Below, in pieces: positions 1 to 11,033 of a stretch of 64,000 nt of DNA. A program made the position numbers and the translations under genes. Source of the DNA: Ananas comosus (lineage: Eukaryota > Streptophyta > Magnoliopsida > Poales > Bromeliaceae); assembly GCF_001540865.1 (NCBI RefSeq), contig NC_033622.1, positions 17,062,089 through 17,126,088 of the forward strand, read 5' to 3'. Below the pieces are notes generated by a model, which ran no database searches, was not told the DNA's origin, and was given only the letters and a program-made list of their open reading frames with translations. The stretch's first letter is position 1. Each line of letters starts with the position of its first letter.

Positions 1-3000
1 GTTCTATCTCGGCCCTCACCTAGTCCCCAACCTCTTCCACGTCAGGTACCCTCTCTCTCCCCCGCTCTCTCCACCCTCACCCACCCTCTGTATCATCATT
101 GTTCCTCGTTATCTGGTGATTCACGGAAATGCCATTGGCTTCTTCTGTACAAGTAGTCCCCACAGTTCAAGCCAGGTTGTTCCAAACCCCGCCGCGCATT
201 CGCCATCGACCTCCTAAGTGTGGGGTCTGGGATTTTTGGCCTTTACCATATCTTCCTCTTAACTAGATTCCTGAATTAATGTGTTAATGATGTGAAGTAT
301 CTACTAGTCATAAAAACCTTTCAATTTCTTAGTTTCGGTGGTTGGATCAGGAACTACGAGCAACCCTAAATTTTTTTTCTCGAATTCCTGTTCTTGTTTG
401 ATGATTTTATCTTTTCGTGTATACTAATTTGACGAGCTTATATACACCTCAACATGGCACTCGGATGGGACTTCCTCCGATATTATCAATTTTGATTCTA
501 ATTTTTTGGTTTTTCAACCAATGAAGTTATGGTTCTGAAAATAGACCAGGTCTACCAGAGTAGTATATTTAAGGATAAATTTTATATTTTTCTTCGTCGC
601 CATGAAGAAGCTATCTACTAGACCAGGTCCAAGCAACAACTTCTTTTGTAAGGATTTCTCCGGCATTAGATTGTTTCAACTCTGTCTTATTCCAACTGAA
701 GAAGTTCCCGTCCACTTCTAACTTTATCTCATTGTTTACCGGCACTTCGGGGTTCACCTTTAAGAATCATTCATTGTATGTTATTTTGTGAGGCGCACTA
801 AGGGATTTTAATAATAACTACAAGGGTCTAACAATGCAGTGCCAGGCTATGGTGGTTATCGAATGCGTGACCTCCTCTACAAAGGGAAGGGTGTTTTCCC
901 ACCAACTAAGGATAACTTTTAGACATTAAGAACATATCTACCTTTTTGTTTTGTTTTTGACTTTTTCAACATATCCAAAACAAGGAAAAGAATGCCAAAC
1001 AATCTTTATGTTATGTTCCAAGAGAAATACATTAATGGAAAAGGTGGTACAAAAGTGTACATTCATGATATTGTGACATACTCCTTAAAATTCTCACTGA
1101 GTCTCTGGACATTCTTGCAGTATGCAATTGCATCCCCGGCACTCATTTGCTATCCTAAAATTCGATATCCATATTACATTGTGGGCTCAACACTTGACTC
1201 CTCTTTTTTTTTTCTTTTGTTTAAGTGACTTCCCCTTTTTCATTTGAAACTAAGCTGAAATGGTTAGTTTTCAAGAAGTGGCTTACTGGCTCGTTAACTG
1301 CACGTGGCTTTATAGACATTCGGTATTTTTAGTGGCAAACAGAAATCGAGTCATATGTTAGATTTCAGCATTAAATTGCTTAACCAGAAATTTCTCCGTA
1401 GTATTGTGAAAGTATTGGGTTTATTCATATATACTACCCAAATTAAGTCGTAGAAACTATGAATCAGGCATGATCAATTTCATATTATCTGATTCTGGAT
1501 TCAAATAAAGGAGGAAAGAGGATGTGATACCAAAAATGCCAATATCGTTTAAATGATTGGGTGACCTGAACTTTGAGAGAGCTTAGAGAACTAAGTGACC
1601 TGCCTTATCTGTTGAATTCATGCATTTTGTAAGTACTTTCAGTGCTCTCTTCTAGGTTTGTCACATCAATAACATTGAACTCTCGTATGATATTTTTCCT
1701 GCCACCTCTTTCTACCTAGAAACAGAACCCAGAAAACACATACATAGGCTACTTAGTAGTCTCAAATATTTGGATCTCTGCCACGTTAAAGAAATTTAAA
1801 CTTGATTAGGATAGTTCGTTGTTCCTCTTGGCCCTTATTTGTGTGTTTTCTTCCTAACCTTGAGTTTGTGTCAGCGCTAGTTCTCACCTCAACAGTTCTT
1901 CTTTATTCTTATTTGCCTCCATGTCCTTTGCATATGTATGTGTTGGTGCTAGTTCTTACCTGAACTGTTCTTCTTTATTCTTATTCACCTCCATCCTTTG
2001 CTTACAAATGTGCTGAAAAGCATTCTTCGTACTTGATCAGAAACATACTAGTCTGATGTTACATTTGTTCGTCATTATGACTGTTATATCAGTCACTGCT
2101 TGTACAGCTGTTATAATAGTTATAATAGTCTCCTGTTTATTTAAGAAAACTAATACTTTATTGTTTTCCTTTCAAAAATGAACTGAATGGCCTCATTGCT
2201 ACAGTCCATATATTATCGTTTTTAGTTGTTCTTGTGGCATGAACTTACATATCCTGATTTCCTCTTATTTTTTCACTGTAGTAATATGAGAGGGATGCTT
2301 GGAGCACTGCTTCCTTGACTCTTTTCCTGTATTTAATCATTTTCCTCTTCCTTCTTAACAAGCAGTGGTTTAATGGCCTGATAAGAACTAGTCTAAAGAA
2401 ACCTTCTTGACCTCTGTGAAAATTTCTGTTAAATGACAGAGTATTCTTTTGCAAAGACAGTTCAGATGACAGTCTGAGATAGATCCTTTATATAAATTAT
2501 CTGACCGATTTTTTGGGGAAATTCTGTTGTTCAGGGCCATGCCGCTTTCTAGGGCAAATGATCTAGCTTTCGATAAAGCCTATCGACCCATGAGAGACTG
2601 TGGGATTGAGGAAGATGGCATATTTGTCTATCGTGAAGGCACTTTGGATAACTTTACTAAGATGGTATGTTATCACAGCAGCAGCAGTGATGACAGCGTG
2701 AGCGCTATGAGCACTACTACTAGCAACAATGGCAGTGAAGCCTGCTACAAGAAAAACAGTAGCAACAGGGGAGATGGCAACAATGCTTCGAATTTTATCT
2801 CTTTAGTTCCCTTGAAAGATCTGTTCCCAAGTACAGATATTGTTAGCTTGAGTTGATTGTCGAGTTCAATAAAGATTAGGATTCTGTTACTTGGATATCT
2901 TTTCTTCTTTTTTTTTTTTGGCCGTTGATATTTTTGCTGAGTTTTCAACTTTATTTGAGTAGCTATCGGTAGGGAAGGTTTTGCTCGCATCAGGTTTTGA

Positions 3001-4433
3001 TTGGAGAAATTTTTTGAGTTTAATGAAGAGTGTAATTTTAAGGCAGTGAACAGGTTCTTTAGAATCTTCATTGTATATCATTATAATGTTGCTTTTTCCT
3101 TCTCCCCACATGATTATCATAGGAAATTAAGGCAGCGAGCCTCTCGATGTGGATATCCATTCATTTAACTTTTGACTTCTTGATCCATGAAAGTCTAACA
3201 TAAATTTTTTAAGGTCAATTTTATAGCTGAGTCTTAAGATCATACCAAACTTGGATATTGGACTGACGGACTAGGATATTAGTACAAAAGGATGCGAAAT
3301 TTTATTATGTGTTATCCTGATTTTAATAGACATTATGTACCCTAAGCTGCCCTATTGTAATGTTTGAAGTGCAATGCGCGTGTGGGGTCTTCTTCTCTTT
3401 TTTTTTTCCCTCTTTTCTGTGATTATAATGTAGGGGTTGTTTAATTTTAGCCTTTGTAAGATTCTTGTGATTTTCGCGACAACACATTCTCTCCGAGCTA
3501 AATTGCACTTTTGGCCCTAAAACTTTGGGTTTCGTGAAATTTTGGTTCTCAAACTTTAATTTATAGTAATTTTAGATCAAGCTTTTTGAACTATTATAAT
3601 TTATTAAGATGCTACATTACTATAATATTAGTAAAATATTAGTATTCAATCGACTAAATTGGACAGTAGGATTTAACTGTAATAATTTAAAAATATTGAG
3701 CTGGAAACTGCAACAAATTAAATCTTGATGACCAAAGTATCACGAGCCGGGAGTTTGAGGACCAAAAGTGCAATTTACCCTTGTATGTGAGAGATAATAC
3801 TTATTCAAAGGAGTGATGCTCACACAAGGCTCAAGCAGCTATATTTTTGCATTGAAAGAGTCCCTATATTGACCCACAGTTAAAAAGGAAATTACTTTAA
3901 CGCAGGTTGCCATTTGAGTTGTTGTCACTTGTTGACATGTACAGAAACAAGGGAAATACCTGCTGGCCTGGGCACATTCATGTCATACGGCAGTGCGAAT
4001 ATACGAATGACTTAACCTCGAAACTCCCATACTTTACAAAGGTATGTGAGAATACTCATGCAGGCAAAGAATGCCAAACTAGAATACCAAACTTGCATCA
4101 GGGTCTAGTATGTTCCACATGGATTTGCTCCTTTTCCCTTTAATTTCTCTCTCTCTCTCTCTCTCTCTTTGTCCCTTTTTTCTTTTCTCCTTTTGTTTTA
4201 CCATTATGCTTGCAATCTCCAGACATTCCTAACTGTACTTTTGTCTTCTTCTCCCACCTCCAAAGATCCCAAAAGCCATCTTGGACCGTCAACTCCCCAT
4301 TCCTCTTAACAAAGAATTGTCTATTCTTCAGTATTTGCTACTTGATCCAGTTTTTGATTTGCGCCATTTAATTTGGAGTGAAATCTTCCCTCGAGTACCT
4401 GCGGCACTCTTGTCATCCGGGGGTCGCATTTGA
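1..4433 (+). CDS. 3' part of an unrecognised multi-exon gene (cut by the left edge)
   Basis: The last five coding exons can be chained: (edge)-45, 2535-2664, 3123-3148, 3906-4041 and 4266-4433, with TGA at 4431. Each junction has GT and AG and the phases agree: 45 ends in phase 2 and joins AG+G, the 26-nt exon ends in phase 2 at a weak gtggat donor, and the last two exons join in phase 0. The predicted tail is about 180 residues. It carries stretches such as FYLGPHLVPNLFHV, GIEEDGIFVYREGTLDNF, GHIHVIRQCEYTNDL and FDLRHLIWSEIFPRVP. It has no signal peptide or clear membrane segment and I do not recognise the family. The codon pattern and splice agreement argue for a real gene. The tiny third exon is the weakest link, and the 2.5 kb first intron could hide another exon. 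Confidence 0.55.
3499..3776. mobile_element. 278-bp MITE with ~55-bp terminal inverted repeats
   Basis: The left end is taaattgcacttttggccct and the right end on the opposite strand is taaattgcacttttggtcct. The arms continue with caaactcccggctcgtgatactttggtc against aaaactttgggtttcgtgaaattttggt. It lies in the intron of the left-edge gene between exons 3148 and 3906 and has no coding potential. A diverged relative lies at 27075-27377. Confidence 0.8.
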
Positions 4434-4920
4434 ATCTATAAAACGATATTCGATCTAAAGCCGCGAAATCGTAAAGCAAGCGGACTCCTTTGCAAACTGG
4501 CCAAGCATCTATATCTATCTCTCTCTCTCTCTCTCTCTTTAGTTTCCTCAAAGCTAAGCCTTGAGAGTTGGGCTCAAAACCATCTTCACTCCGACCCAGA
4601 CCTCGATCGAACCGTTTGCTTGTTTATACCTACTCTGCTCTTTCCTTTGTAAAAAGCAAAGTGAAAGAAGATCATTCCTCAAGTGATCTGTGGAATCTAT
4701 GGACCCACTTTGTCCCCCTCATCCTACCCTTCTCTTTTTCTCATGACCACCTCCTGGTGGTACGTAGTTATGTAGGCTAGCCCAGATGTACTATTTATGC
4801 TTTCTCTCTTTGCTTGCTGAGTATCGTTCATATATTTGGCACAAGCTTTCATGCCTCTTTGTTCTTCTCTTCTTCCTTCGTCGACTCCGAGCGCTAATTT
4901 TCTCATTCTTGAGTTTCTAC
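4434..4920 (+). promoter_or_regulatory. Intergenic spacer and likely promoter/leader of the HMA gene
   Basis: This 0.5 kb stretch follows the stop of the left-edge gene. It holds a short (CT)n run at about 4517-4539 and a TATA-like ctatttatg at about 4788-4796, some 130 bases before the ATG at 4921. The leader between them is pyrimidine-rich. No other coding potential was found. Both the 3' UTR of the upstream gene and the 5' UTR of the HMA gene must lie here, so the two are closely spaced. Confidence 0.35.
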
Positions 4921-6143
4921 ATGGAGGTATGCCCTTAACTCTTCAAATCCCTTATGGTTTCCTTTATAACATAGATTTTGTCCGAACCCGTCTCCTATAC
5001 TTTTGTTCTTGGCTACACATTGAATCGATTTTATCCAAAAAGCTAGCTACTTGATGGATTCTTGACTTTTGCAAGTTGTGTAGAATGAGATTATGAATAG
5101 AAGAGCCTACATTCTTTATCCTTCTTCCGCTTGTTACTATCTCAAAGCTTCTATATGAATTGCAAATCTTATGATCCTCTTGATTCCTGGTCTCCATTGT
5201 TCCACCTCGTAGTGTTGTACTTCGACAATGTCCTCTCTTTTAGAAACTTGCCTTTGGCATAGAATAGTAGACTCATTTGCCTACAACTAGGAGATACTCC
5301 GAATGATTGGTATTACAATATTATGCACTCATTTATTTATATTCATGTTCCCTTAATGATGTATCGACAGAATATTTTAGACAAAGCAGGGCCCCTACTC
5401 TTGACTAGTAAGGTGATGAACAAGATAAATCACTCAAATACGTTGCTACCAATTTGATCTAAGGTGTGAACTTATTCAAAGTCATCAAGCCATTTGAGAA
5501 TTCACAATAGGGTTCAATAAAACTACTGGTGTTGGAATGTCAATTCATGCCACCCTGTTACCTAGTTCTTTGGCCCACCAATTTGTCTGTGTGCACCGAT
5601 GATTCTTTGTTTTTGAAAAAAAAAAAAAAATGTTTGGTAAAAAAATGTAATTTTTAAGCTAATTAAGTTTCTTGTAATGCCAATAATAACTATGAGCTGC
5701 AGACTATTGAGCTGAAGGTGGACATGGTTGCACTGCATGAGAAGAGAGTGAGGAAATGCCTATCTAAAGTAAAAGGTAAAAGTGACCTCCCAAGCACACC
5801 CTGGAATAGTACTATAACTTGTTGCTTACTCCTACCACTATTTAATTCCTTCTTTTGATCTCTTCCACATTAAAGAAATACTTTGTAATACACTCAAAAA
5901 AAAAAAAAAAAAAAAAACTTTGTAACATTATTTGTGAGGTTATTACTATTCACAGGGATAGAGAAGGTTGAAGTAGAAGCAAGCATTCAGAAGGTAACAG
6001 TCACAGGATATGCAAACAGGAACAAGATACTCAAGGCCCTGAGAAGAGTGGGATTGAGAGCAGAGTGTTGGTCTCCACAAAATGAGATACTCAGTGCCTA
6101 TGCAACTGGAACCCTAATGTTCAACAACTTCAACTTCTTTTGA
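4921..6143 (+). CDS. Small HMA-domain protein without the CxxC metal site
   Basis: Three exons, 4921-4926 (only ATG GAG), 5703-5775 and 5956-6143, give an 88-residue protein starting METIELKVDMVALHEK. The whole protein is one heavy-metal-associated (HMA, ferredoxin-like) domain: a beta strand, a helix around KRVRKCLSKVKG, IEKVEVEASIQ, then VTVTGYANRNKILKALRRVGL. In typical HIPP/HPP proteins the first loop has MxCxxC. Here it reads MVALHE, so both cysteines are replaced (A12 and E15), and the C-terminus NFNFF has no CaaX prenylation box. It belongs to a known plant subgroup of HMA-like proteins that keep the fold but not the metal ligands, so a role in copper or cadmium binding should not be assumed. 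The 6-nt first exon is chosen because it joins in phase and gives the family's usual start. Confidence 0.8.
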
Positions 6144-7236
6144 GAAACCCAAAATAGTCGCATGTCAAATAATACCTACCATTTGTTTGGTTGTTTGTGT
6201 CGCCTTCTTCTTTTTATGGTGTTTTGCGGAGTAACCTTGCATATGTTTGTGATTATAGTGTCAAAAGTTGAAAGTAAAATGTTCTTTTCAAGCCAAAACT
6301 ATTTTGATTTGTTGTGTTCAGATGTGCAGAAGATGTAATATACGGACTGTATTGTATTTTCTTCTCCGGAAAAGGTTAGGATTTTAGAGGGGAAAGAGAG
6401 GATGATGAATCAACAACATTTTATTAGTTTCTCGGTGTTTGTTGTGTTACGCAAAATTCGTCAACATATAAAACATGTTGACCATGAAAACGGGAAGAAG
6501 AAATTTGAGAGAAAAAGAAAAGAGAAGAAAACAATAAGCACATTTAATTATTATTCCTCGCCTTATATGTGGACTTGTAAAATAAAAAAAAATGGCTCGG
6601 CTCTGAAGCCTATATTCTGGGTCTTTGAAGAGGGACCAAAGATTTCACTGTAATAAAAAATTACAAGTGCTTTGGTCTGCTAGCTAGAGAAGAAAATAAC
6701 TATAAATATTGTTGATATATTTTCTTTCTAGTAAAATTATTCTAGCTCAACTCCACATACTAGTCCCCGCCACCGACGCTTTCGTTCGTAGAATGATTTT
6801 GTAAAAGTGCTCTAGGTACCACAAAGACATCAAGAATTTGTGCGTCTCCTAAAATATAAAATAACATTATCATAACATGCGCCAGATATTTACATAACAG
6901 ATTAGCTGAAAACATAAAAATACATTAGGCATTGTATATTTGTATTGTGCATATCTTCAATCGCAAACTATTGGACTGGGCTGGGCCTATTCTTCAGCCC
7001 ATCTGGGCAGGCCCAGACATTTTAGACCGGGCTCGGAGTCATTGAGAGTATAATTCTGAACCAGGCCCGGCCCAGCCCGGCCTGCCCCGGCCCGATTTTT
7101 CGTCGCATGAACTCACCCCGTGTTCGCTCGTTCCTCGCCCGCTTCGACCTCTCCGTGTTGGAACTTGGAAGAAGCAGCAGAGGAGGAGGAAGGGAGGAAA
7201 CGAGGGACGCTCTCGTGTGGAGCATCAGGGTTCGAC
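6144..7236 (+). promoter_or_regulatory. Spacer with a cluster of TGGGC(C/T) site II-like motifs upstream of RabGGTB
   Basis: About 1.1 kb between the HMA gene and RabGGTB. The distal part is AT-rich with no convincing exon. From about 6970 to 7100 the motif TGGGC or its complement GCCCA recurs many times (in ggactgggctgggcctatt, cagcccatctgggcaggccc and the GC-rich ccggcccagcccggcc block). TGGGCC/T 'site II' elements are known targets of TCP factors and are typical of promoters of growth-related housekeeping genes. They lie about 140-270 bases before the ATG at 7237, where a promoter would be expected. That they are functional is inferred. Confidence 0.45.
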
Positions 7237-10114
7237 ATGGGGGAATTAGAGGCTGAGAAGCACGTCCAATACATCCTCTCCGTCGAGAAGGTTAATTATT
7301 ATTATTATTATTATTATTTTTCCCTTCGCATCTCTTCTTTCTATCTGAAATCGTTGGTAGAGGAAGAAAAAAAAAAAATTGTGAATTTTCTCTCAGCGCA
7401 AGGACGATTTCGAGTCCTTGCTGATGGAGCATCTCCGAATCAACGGCGCGTATTGGGGGCTCACCACTCTCGACCTGCTCCGCAAGATCGAGGCAGTCGA
7501 TTCGGACGAGGTGGTGTCGTGGGTGATGAGTTGCCAGGATCAGGATTGCGGTAAATCCCCAAATCAGTCCCATCTCAGAGAAAACAGAAAACGAAAAAAA
7601 AAAAAAAAAAATCAGATTTTGGCCCCAAAAGAGCAATTTTTAGGTTGTTTTGTTCTAATTGGGAAGAGAATCATTACATGGGGCGTGTTTGTGCTTTTTG
7701 TGTGTGTGTGTATTTAATTTACAGGTGGGTTCGGTGGGAATGTTGGGCATGATGCGCACCTGCACTACACTCTCAGTGCTGTCCAGATCTTACTTCTCTT
7801 CGACCGCCTCGATATTTTGGATATCGACAAGGTCTCGGATTGTATCCTTGTTTGTGGATTATATGTCTTGGAATCTGAGGAAGCTTTTTTAATGTCTTTA
7901 GTGAATTTTTGATGATCTGCAGCGGTTAAGTTTTGTGTGTAATTTTGGATTAATCAATATTTCAATATTGCTTGGCATATATGACATCGATAAACCCTAA
8001 ACAGTGACTGAACCGTGAGAATGCCATCAGTATATTGATCCAAGTTTTTATTAGGCTTTTGACTTTCGTCTGGAGTTACTTTCGGCACTGACTATGTTAA
8101 AAAATAGGGTTCTGTGTTGATGTTATATAGTTTACATGTTGGAATCTAAACTTGTTGATCAATGTAAGTGATGGAGAAAAGCTAATCACTAACGATTCTT
8201 TCTCGAATTCATGCACATCCACCAACATAGGTATTTCTGATTTGAAATTTATGTATGTAAACACAATTTTTTTCACTTTGGTTGGATGATTCTTTAACTG
8301 TGGTTGGATCTAAGCTCACCGAATATGTTACTGCCACAGCTCGTCATTTTTACATTCTTGTCTGTTATTGTTGAACTGGCTTTCATCGAGTTGTAACAGA
8401 AGTTTCATCTATTTTCCGCTTTTTTCAATGTTGGTCAATAAAGGATTCAACTTTTTCTCTCTGTTGTTTCACTTAAAACACTTCAGACGTTGCCGGGCTA
8501 CAGAATGAAGATGGGTCTTTTTCTGGCGATATCTGGGGTGAAGTTGACACTAGGTAAAGTGCTTTTGCTATCAGATTTCCCTTTTTGTTTTTCCACAGTT
8601 TCACAGCTTATTCAGAAGCACTTAATGCAGCACTCCTTGTCCATAGGTTCTCATACTGTGCAATATGCTGTCTCTCGTTACTGCATCGTCTGGATAAAAT
8701 TAATGCGGAAAAGGCTGTAGATTATATTGTGAGCTGCAAAAACTTGGATGGTGGATTTGGATCTATACCTGGAGGGGAGTCTCATTCTGGGCAGAGTATG
8801 TTCAACCTTGTTGTCACCTAATTAAGATAACACGTAGCATGTTTCCGTTCTTTAGTTAACTATGCACACTAGTACTAGCAGTTCATGGTATATGTAATCA
8901 GTGGGATAGTTCGATTATTCGGAGAACCAACAGAAATGACAATAATTATTCAAATGTTAGTTAAATATGTAGTCCCCTATATTTCAGACCCAATTTCAGT
9001 TATGGCTCCCCTTTTTGCAAATTTGTTAATGAATTTTGACCTTGGTAACAGTTAAGACCTTGTCTCTACAGTCTGAAAAAAAATACTAGCCATATAAGCA
9101 TTTATCGCTAGAGTTTGAATAATATGGCTGTTCTCTTGAGGTCTCAATTTATTGATGATCTCGACATGGTGTTTTCCATAGACGGCACGCTAGCGGATCA
9201 CTATGCTCAATGAACCTATGGATTGAATTGTTAAAGAATAATACTGTGAGCAGGTGACTGAAATCTGGATCAAACTTGAGGAACTAGACTAGAACCGTTG
9301 TTAGAAATTATCATTTTCTTCATGTATTCTTTTTCTGTTCTCCAGTACTTGTCAATTTTCTAAATAAATTGGTTCAACATTTAAATGGCAGTCTTCTGCT
9401 GTGTTGGTGCTCTTGCAATCACTGGTTCTCTGCATCATGTTGATAGAGACCTCCTCGGCTGGTGGCTGTGCGAGCGCCAGTGTAAAGATGGTGGACTAAA
9501 TGGCCGGCCCGAGAAGCTTGCTGATGTGGGACCCTCTTTGAACCCTTAAATTCGTAGGTAGATCTTGAAGTTGCTTTCTCCATTCTATCAACTAAGACAA
9601 TTTCTATCTTCTTAGGTTTGTTATTCTTGGTGGGTCCTATCAAGCTTGACAATGATCGACAGAGTGCACTGGATCGATAGGGAGAAGCTGGCTGCATTCA
9701 TTTTAAACTGCCAGGTTGTTAATTCCTCTTATTACACCCATTTTAGCAGCTGCTAATTACATCTGAACTGAACCTTCCGGATTCTTTTTCCAACATTTTT
9801 CGCGTAATACAGGATAGGGAAAATGGAGGTATTTCAGATAGGCCAGATAATGCAGTAGATGTTTTCCATACCTACTTTGGGGTGGCAGGTACTAAATTTC
9901 CTCAGTCTTTTTAAACTTTATGTACTCAAGACTTGCACCATGTCACGACGATTTTTCCGTTCTTTTAGATTATTTTTGGTTCATGCCTAAGGCCTAATAA
10001 TATGAATTGTTAAAAACAGGGCTTTCTCTGCTGGAATATCCTGGACTGAAGCCTATTGATCCTGCCTATGCCTTACCAGTTGATGTTGTCAATCGAATCT
10101 TCTTTGGAAAATAA
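7237..10114 (+). CDS. RGTB: Geranylgeranyl transferase type-2 subunit beta (RabGGTB)
   Basis: Nine exons: 7237-7290, 7397-7550, 7725-7841, 8487-8553, 8647-8795, 9392-9525, 9616-9714, 9813-9888, 10020-10114. They encode 314 residues, the usual family length. With the alpha subunit and Rab escort protein it attaches geranylgeranyl groups to C-terminal cysteines of Rab GTPases in the cytosol. The start [18 protein letters not shown], the repeated QW-type alpha/alpha-barrel motifs ([38 protein letters not shown]) and the C-terminus [14 protein letters not shown] are diagnostic. The zinc ligands are expected in the DVCYSWWV region (Asp and Cys) and at the His of HTYFGVAG, and all are present. Exon 6 ends at a weak gtggga donor. 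The gene is convergent with the AHL gene, with 920 bases between the stop codons. Confidence 0.95.
7293..7318. repeat. (TTA)n microsatellite in RabGGTB intron 1
   Basis: About eight ATT/TTA units sit directly after the exon 1 donor site. The tract lies inside a 106-base intron, so length changes would alter a short intron close to its 5' splice site. Confidence 0.8.
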
Positions 10115-11033
10115 TAAGTTCCCTTGTTGATGAGCTCTCCTATTATTGTTCCCCCCTTAAATGAGAATATGGGGAGCCTGTTGATGCTAGAGATAGTTGC
10201 AGTTCCTGTTTCCAGCCAACCATTGACATCCCTGCGACCCTGGAATGTATAGCCCAGGGTTATAATCAGGATGGCAAGCACAAGAAAATCCTCGGAAGAT
10301 CAAAATAGGATGTTAAACTAGCAAATCAATTGCTTTCGCCCTGTTAATGAGATTATCAAACATTTTCAGCCGATGGTGGTTCCAATCTTCTTTGGTTTGT
10401 TTCTATTGTTTCCAAATCATGTCCTCCTGTAAGAGCCTTGCAGAGTACAGGTTTGCATGGTAAGCGAAGAAAGAGTTGTTGAATTTTATAGAGATTTTAT
10501 GTTCTGTCAGTGTACATCCGCTCTAATACTTTAGGCGATCAAAAAAATAAAATCACTCATTATTCTTTTTCGTAATGTTGGCGGAAACAGTCGCTTCTCT
10601 GCAGTTCCACCGCCATTTCTGGGCATCCGAGTCTCCAATACTTTCCAAAAATAGAGTATTAGAGGAGCAAAAATAATAGTAATAAAATCACCATATGTGC
10701 TCTTCCTAGGAATTTCAGATAGATACAAGTAACTACACGGAACAGAGACATAATGTTACTTGGAACGTTTCAATACAACTGCTTCAGACGAGCAATAACC
10801 ATCATCCTACCTTAATGAGCAAAGAAGAAATACACCATGGCTAGAAACATACGAGCTAAAGTTTTCATCTCCTTAAACACTAGAGCGAAAAAAGCGGCTA
10901 CAAAGATAAGGGAAGTCGCTGACTATTCCCCAGCTAAAACAACAGCTAAAGTTTACAGAGAAAGAAGGAAAGGCGGCTTCTCGGTGCGCCGGAGATGCCG
11001 ACGATCTATATGAGGTGAGGAGGGATAAGTTAA
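10115..11033. other. Convergent intergenic region (3' UTRs of RabGGTB and AHL)
   Basis: This stretch between two facing stop codons holds no ORF with coding character. An AATAAA at about 10546 on the + strand could serve RabGGTB. Both 3' UTRs must be here, so transcripts may overlap at their ends. Confidence 0.5.

Noticed and set aside
836..930. A coding-looking stretch (GYGGYRMRDLLYKGKGVFPPTKDN) in the first intron of the left-edge gene
   Set aside because: No acceptor joins it in phase with the exon ending at 45, it runs into a stop (tag) without a good donor, and exon 45 joins directly and in phase to 2535. It is probably chance or part of an alternative transcript.
7120..7554. 144-codon + strand ORF spanning RabGGTB exon 1 and intron 1
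   Set aside because: It starts in the leader and reads the (TTA)n microsatellite as a poly-Tyr run; after the intron it is out of frame with exon 2.
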